DNA of 36,287 bases from Alphaproteobacteria bacterium (lineage in GTDB: Bacteria > Pseudomonadota > Alphaproteobacteria > Reyranellales > Reyranellaceae): positions 1-36,287 of the forward strand of contig CANJHI010000038.1 in NCBI GenBank assembly GCA_947474005.1, given 5' to 3'. Below, piece by piece: positions 31,380-36,287 of the stretch. Under the pieces are notes generated by a model, which worked only from the letters and a program-made list of their open reading frames with translations, did no database searches and had not been told where the DNA came from. The position numbers and the translations under genes are program-made. The stretch's first letter is position 1. Every line of letters starts with the position of its first letter.

Positions 31380-32616
31380 GGAAGCGGGCTCCCGCCCAGG
31401 CCGCGGCAAGGACCAGGAGCAATCCTGGAATGACGCGCACGGCGAAGGCAGTTCCGCCTGCCGTGACGGCAAAGATCATCTTGGTCAGGGTATTGGTCGT
31501 GACGGCGGCCAGGATCGGAACGATCGCGGCGTTGGCGTCGAGCTTGTTGGAAGCGACCAGGGACGCGACGGAGACCGCGGCGGAATGCGTATCGGCCAGG
31601 CCAGCGAGGCTTGTGACCGCCAGGAGGCCAGCGTTGCCGAACCAGTCGTCCAGTGCCGCCGAAGCGACGAGGATGGCGGACAGCAGTGCCGCGAACAGCA
31701 GCGCCGACCGCACGCTGAAGGCATGGCCGGGCGTATCCTGATGCTCGACCTTGTGTCGAAGCGCGAGTGCTGTGAACACACCGCCATAGAGGATCGCCGC
31801 ACCTCCGCCGCAGGCGATCGGCATGGAAAGCGCCATCAGGGCGGCGGTGTCGGTGGCACCGATGAGAAGAGCGAGCTGGACGAAGGTGGCGACGGTCGAC
31901 AGAACCGCACCTGCCACCGCGGCTCCCAGGAGGTCGCGGTTCTTGGCAGCGCGCGCGCCCATCGCGCCGATGGTGGCGATGCTCGATACGAACCCCGAGA
32001 CGAGGCCTGCCAACGGCAGGCCAAAGCGGGCACCGACAATGCGCACGGCGATGTAACCCAGCGCGCTTACGGCCATGACCAGCACGACCACGATCCAGAT
32101 CGTGTGCGGGTTGAGCGCGCCGTAGGGACCGATCGCCTTGTCCGGCAGCAATGGCAGGATGACGAGCGTGGCGCCGGCGAAGATCAGCCCGTCCCGGACC
32201 TCTTCCTCGGTCAGGACCGAATTGACGAAGCTATGGATCGCGGTGCGTGCTGTCAGCAGTCCCGCCACGATCACGCCGAGCCCTGCGGCAAACGTCGGTT
32301 CGTGGACGGCGAGACCTCCCAGCAGCACCGTGGCCACCAGGGCCACTTCGGTCGTGAGGCCGGGGTCGTGTTCGAGGGCCCGCCAATAGGCCAGTGCCGC
32401 CAGCGCAAACACCCCCACCGTCACGACCGCGAGCAGCAGGTCCCCGCCCACGATGACGGCGACGGCGCCGCAGAGCGAGGTGATGGTGAAGGTGCGGATG
32501 CCGGCCGCCGCGCGGCCCGGCCCGGTGCCCTTGCGACGCTCGCGGTCGATGCCGATCAGCAGGCCGATGCCGAGCGCGACGGCGAGGTTGAGGACCAGGG
32601 GGCTGATAGGCGGCAC
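31372..32616 (-). CDS. MgtC/SapB-DUF4010 family membrane protein
   Basis: A 414-residue membrane protein with about 10-12 helices. The N-terminal part (LNLAVALGIGLLIGIDRERR, then AAAGIRTFTITSLCGAVA) is the MgtC/SapB signature, with the GIGxxIGxER-like turn. The C-terminal two thirds match the DUF4010 module (LAGLVSGFVSSIATIGAMGARA; LAVTSLAGLADTHSAAVSVASL; NTLTKMIFA). MgtC proteins affect Mg2+ homeostasis and F-ATPase; the fused DUF4010 group is uncharacterised. It is upstream of and overlaps the alpha/beta hydrolase gene by 8 bases, so the two may be translationally coupled. Confidence 0.88.
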   Translation of the reverse strand: MPPISPLVLNLAVALGIGLLIGIDRERRKGTGPGRAAAGIRTFTITSLCGAVAVIVGGDLLLAVVTVGVFALAALAYWRALEHDPGLTTEVALVATVLLGGLAVHEPTFAAGLGVIVAGLLTARTAIHSFVNSVLTEEEVRDGLIFAGATLVILPLLPDKAIGPYGALNPHTIWIVVVLVMAVSALGYIAVRIVGARFGLPLAGLVSGFVSSIATIGAMGARAAKNRDLLGAAVAGAVLSTVATFVQLALLIGATDTAALMALSMPIACGGGAAILYGGVFTALALRHKVEHQDTPGHAFSVRSALLFAALLSAILVASAALDDWFGNAGLLAVTSLAGLADTHSAAVSVASLVASNKLDANAAIVPILAAVTTNTLTKMIFAVTAGGTAFAVRVIPGLLLVLAAAWAGARFLG

Positions 32617-32671
32617 CCTGCCATCTTACGTCTTCCCCCGCGGAAATGCTCCCCGGCGGAGACACGCCGGC

Positions 32672-33451
32672 CTACTTCTTCTTCAGCGCCTTCAGGATTT
32701 TCCCCGAGTCGGTGACGAAGCCGAAGCATTTCTTCACGTTCCAGATCGTGGCCTCGGTGCAGAAGTCGGGCGAAGTCGTGGCGCAGCAGTCCTCGACCAG
32801 CACACAGCCATAGCCCAGGAAGTTGGCGTCGGTCAGGCTGTGCAGCACGCACTGGTCGGTGTTGACGCCGGAGAACAGGGCGGTACGGACGCCGAGATTG
32901 CGCAGGATCGAATCGAGCGGCGTGTCCCAGAAGCCGCTGATGCGGTGCTTGTCGACCTTGATGTCCTCGGCCTTCTGGTCCAGCTCGTCGACCACGGCCG
33001 CACCCCAGGAATCCTTCTGCAGGACGGGCGCGCCGCTGGTCGGCGGCAGTTCGCCGAGCCCGATGCCGGTGCCAGCCGGCTTATAGAGATGAATTTGGTT
33101 GGGCGGCATGTTGGCGAGATCGGGCCGGTTGCCCCAGTTGACCCAGATGATGGGCACGCCTGCCTGGCGCAGGACGGGCAGGAGCTTTTGCAGCGGCTTG
33201 ATCGGCTTGCGGTCGGGTGTGTAGTCGACGCCGAGATGATCGACCCAGCCGTTCTTGGCGCAGAAGTCATTCTGCATGTCGATCACGATCATCGCGCTGC
33301 GCTTGAGATCGATGGTGATGTTCTGTGGCGCGGCTGAGATTGCGACGGGAACTGGCCGGGCGGGTGCTGCCGCCATGTCGACGTGCCGGGCATTGGCCCC
33401 CCAGACATGGCCGGCGCGCGGCGCGCCCAATGAGTGCAATTTGTTGACCAT
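32672..33451 (-). CDS. Isochorismatase-like cysteine hydrolase, RutB-like
   Basis: A 259-residue isochorismatase-family hydrolase. The triad is Asp58 in VIDMQNDFC, Lys168 in VDKHRISGFW and Cys201 in GVNTDQCVLHS. The spacing (110 and 33 residues) and the segments KDSWGAAVVDEL, SGFWDTPLDSILRNLG and IWNVKKCFGFVTD resemble RutB (ureidoacrylate amidohydrolase of pyrimidine breakdown, Asp24/Lys133/Cys166 in E. coli, from memory). The ~45 N-terminal residues before the domain are extra. A GGGGGAG site precedes the ATG at 33451. It is divergent from the BMP-type transporter, so it may hydrolyse an amide or carbamate from the imported compound (inference). No rutA or other rut genes are seen. Confidence 0.88.
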   Translation of the reverse strand: MVNKLHSLGAPRAGHVWGANARHVDMAAAPARPVPVAISAAPQNITIDLKRSAMIVIDMQNDFCAKNGWVDHLGVDYTPDRKPIKPLQKLLPVLRQAGVPIIWVNWGNRPDLANMPPNQIHLYKPAGTGIGLGELPPTSGAPVLQKDSWGAAVVDELDQKAEDIKVDKHRISGFWDTPLDSILRNLGVRTALFSGVNTDQCVLHSLTDANFLGYGCVLVEDCCATTSPDFCTEATIWNVKKCFGFVTDSGKILKALKKK

Positions 33452-33508
33452 CGATCTCCCCCGTTGGGTCTTCTGATTGTCACGCAGTGAAGCAAGTTCC
33501 CTGCCAGT

Positions 33509-33524
33509 TGGCACGACGATTGCC
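33509..33524 (+). promoter_or_regulatory. Sigma-54 -24/-12 promoter candidate for the BMP transporter operon
   Basis: TGGCACGACGATTGCC: TGGCACG then 4 bases then TTGC, so GG (33510-33511) and GC (33522-33523) are 10 bases apart. This equals the sigma-54 consensus TGGCACG-N4-TTGCW except the last base (C, not A/T). Predicted +1 is near 33535, 37 bases before the ATG at 33572. Dependence on RpoN and an activator such as NtrC would fit nitrogen-compound uptake. No clear NtrC site is seen. Confidence 0.75.
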
Positions 33525-33571
33525 TGCCCCTTGCCCTGAGGAAAGACGCCAACAATCGGGGGAGCACCATC

Positions 33572-34557
33572 ATGAACAAATTCGATCGCCGCGTATTCTT
33601 GACCGGAACCGCCGGCGCCGCCGGTCTGGTGATGCTGGGCAGCCTCGCCGTGCCGGCCCGCGCCGCCGGTCCTTTGACAGTCGGTGTGCTGATCCCGGGC
33701 TCGAAGTCCGACAAGGGCTGGATGGAATCGGGCTATGACGGCCTGCAAGCCGCCGAGAAGAAGCTCGGCGCCAAGATCACCGTCAAATACATCGAGAACG
33801 TGAAGTTCGGCGACATGGAGCAGGTGCTCGTGGCGCTGGCCGGCAAGAACGAGCTGGTGATCGGCGTCGGCGGCCAGACCCAGGCCTCGGTCTTCAAGGT
33901 GGCGCCGCGTTTCCCCAAGGTGAAGTTCGCCATCATCGGCGGCAACGCCGACCCGAAGAAGCCAGACAATGTCTCGGGCTACGACGTCCGCCAGGCCGAG
34001 ATCGGCTTCGTGGCCGGTGCCGCGGCTGCGATGCTGTCCAAGAACGGCGCGGTGTCCTACGTCGGCGGCCTGGAAATCCCGGCGATCAAGAACACCGGCA
34101 AGGAATTCGGCAACGGCGCGCGCTACGTCAATCCGAAGATCAAGTACATCGAGAACTACACCGGCGACTTCGACGACGTCGCCAAGGCCAAGGAAGCCAC
34201 GCTCGCGGCCATCTCCCAGGGCGCCGACGTGCACTACCACATTCTCAACCTCGGCCTGCGCGGCATGGAACAGGCGGCGCGCGAGAAGGGTACGCACGTG
34301 ATCGGTAGCTACACCGATCGCTGCGGCACCGATCCGCTCTACGTCGCCTATTCGATCACCGGCGTCGGTTTCCAGGTCGAGTATGCGATCGAGCAGGTCG
34401 TGGCCGGGACCTGGAAGCCCGAGTTCAAGCCGTTCGGCCTGGCGATGGGACCGAAGTCCTCCGACATGATCATCTGCAAGGGCACGCCCGAGCAGAAGGC
34501 CAAGCTCGAGGAGATCAAGAAGGATCTCCTGTCGGGCAAGATCAAGGTCCTCGACGC

Positions 34558-34561
<4 letters not shown>
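33572..34561 (+). CDS. BMP-family ABC transporter substrate-binding (lipoprotein-like) protein
   Basis: A 329-residue periplasmic binding protein of the basic membrane protein (BMP/PnrA/Med) family, which binds nucleosides and related compounds. The N-terminus has a twin-arginine signal (FDRRVFLTGTAGAAGLVMLG) ending near ARAAG, with no lipobox cysteine. Family segments: VGVLIPGSKSDKGWMESGYDG, LVIGVGGQTQASVFKVA, DVRQAEIGFVAGAAAAMLSK and IGSYTDRCGTDPLYVAYSI. It is the first gene after a sigma-54-like promoter, with GGGGGAGC as ribosome binding site. It overlaps the ATPase gene by four bases (CTGA). Confidence 0.92.
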
Positions 34562-36092
<1,531 letters not shown>

Positions 36093-36096
<4 letters not shown>

Positions 36097-36287
36097 CAGC
36101 GCTCGCCCTAAGAATGCCCGATCGCCGACGGTTGCTGGCAATGTCGATTCCCTTCGCCACCGCGATCGTGCTGCAACGCTCGACCTTCGGCCTGCGGCTG
36201 CGCGCCATTGGGCTCAACGAACTGGCGGCGCGCCGTGCCGGCATGCCCGGCAGCATCCTGCTGGTCGTGGCGCTCGGTATTGCGGGC
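36093..36287 (+). CDS. BMP-type ABC transporter permease, 3' end outside window, N-terminal part apparently missing
   Basis: Sixty-five codons are visible: MTALALRMPDRRRLLA, then a short hydrophobic stretch, then RSTFGLRLRAIGLNELAARRAGMPG, which corresponds to the cytoplasmic coupling loop of YufP/NupP-type permeases ('TxFGLxLRAxGxNPxAAxxAGI'). In intact members this loop lies near residue 200-230; here it begins near residue 34. The first ~190 residues, with several helices, therefore seem absent although the ATGA junction with the ATPase gene is intact. A deletion, a chimeric assembly or a rearranged gene could explain this. The gene continues beyond the right edge. Confidence 0.75.

Noticed and set aside
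32653..32670. CCGGCG/CGCCGG hairpin after the RutB-like gene as a terminator
   Set aside because: The stem is only six pairs and no T-rich tract follows in the transcript direction.
31279..32715. A 478-codon plus-strand frame opposite the MgtC/DUF4010 gene
   Set aside because: Very high in Gly, Asp, Arg, Gln and His with no hydrophobic pattern; the opposite strand encodes a consistent membrane protein.

Overview
The window is a high-GC, gene-dense stretch of bacterial chromosome. The gene content fits a metabolically versatile, soil- or rhizosphere-type alphaproteobacterium: two orphan Bug (TctC) receptors, a DUF1127 protein, an NdvA/ChvA-like exporter, a BMP-family transporter and RutB-like and CodA-like hydrolases. 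A Reyranella-like or Rhodospirillales/Hyphomicrobiales lineage is my guess from gene content only. I see no rRNA, tRNA, CRISPR array, phage module or insertion sequence. No stretch longer than about 130 bases lacks a gene.

Layout. 1-808: 3' part of a helix-turn-helix gene whose end is built from a palindromic repeat. 811-3613: a crotonase-amidohydrolase operon divergent from a fumarylacetoacetase/MhpD-type hydratase. 3636-5895: a DUF1127 protein, a small lipoprotein, a second crotonase and a beta-carbonic anhydrase. 5912-10553: a class V aminotransferase divergent from a class III aminotransferase, followed by an SMP-30 lactonase and a Bug receptor. 10557-14049: RidA and a second Bug receptor, divergent from an ADP-forming acyl-CoA synthetase across only 20 bases. 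14159-17672: amino-acid catabolism, with phenylalanine hydroxylase divergent from an Lrp-type regulator, then a threonine dehydratase-like enzyme and an M20 amidohydrolase. 17703-19463: NdvA-like ABC exporter. 19534-23286: an NMT1/THI5-type ABC transporter converging on a CodA-like deaminase. 23291-29132: an HpcH-type aldolase and a sugar-type ABC importer (one permease gene frameshifted, no ATPase gene), divergent from an aldose 1-epimerase and an SDR. 29137-32616: two membrane/DUF3592 proteins, an alpha/beta hydrolase and an MgtC/DUF4010 membrane protein. 32672-36287: a RutB-like cysteine hydrolase divergent from a BMP-family nucleoside-type ABC transporter that runs off the right edge.

The most notable regulatory signals are two sequences with sigma-54 -24/-12 architecture (GG-N10-GC with TGGC and TTGC intact). 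One precedes the BMP transporter operon and the other precedes the sugar ABC operon. With the NMT1-type importer, the CodA-like deaminase and the RutB-like hydrolase, they suggest (inference) a region for scavenging nitrogen-containing heterocycles and carbon under nitrogen control. A second signal is a perfect palindrome, GAGTATACTC, placed so that it could be the shared -10 element of two divergent leaderless genes.

Several genes look damaged or unorthodox. The sugar permease carries a one-base frameshift. The BMP ATPase has no ATG/GTG/TTG start and seems to begin at CTG inside a CTGA overlap. The BMP permease appears to lack roughly its first 190 residues. Both crotonases lack the two canonical catalytic glutamates. 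Convergent genes are packed very tightly, with gaps of 2-16 bases or overlaps up to 28 bases, so little room is left for intrinsic terminators. I did not find a clearly new defence, mobile or RNA system.
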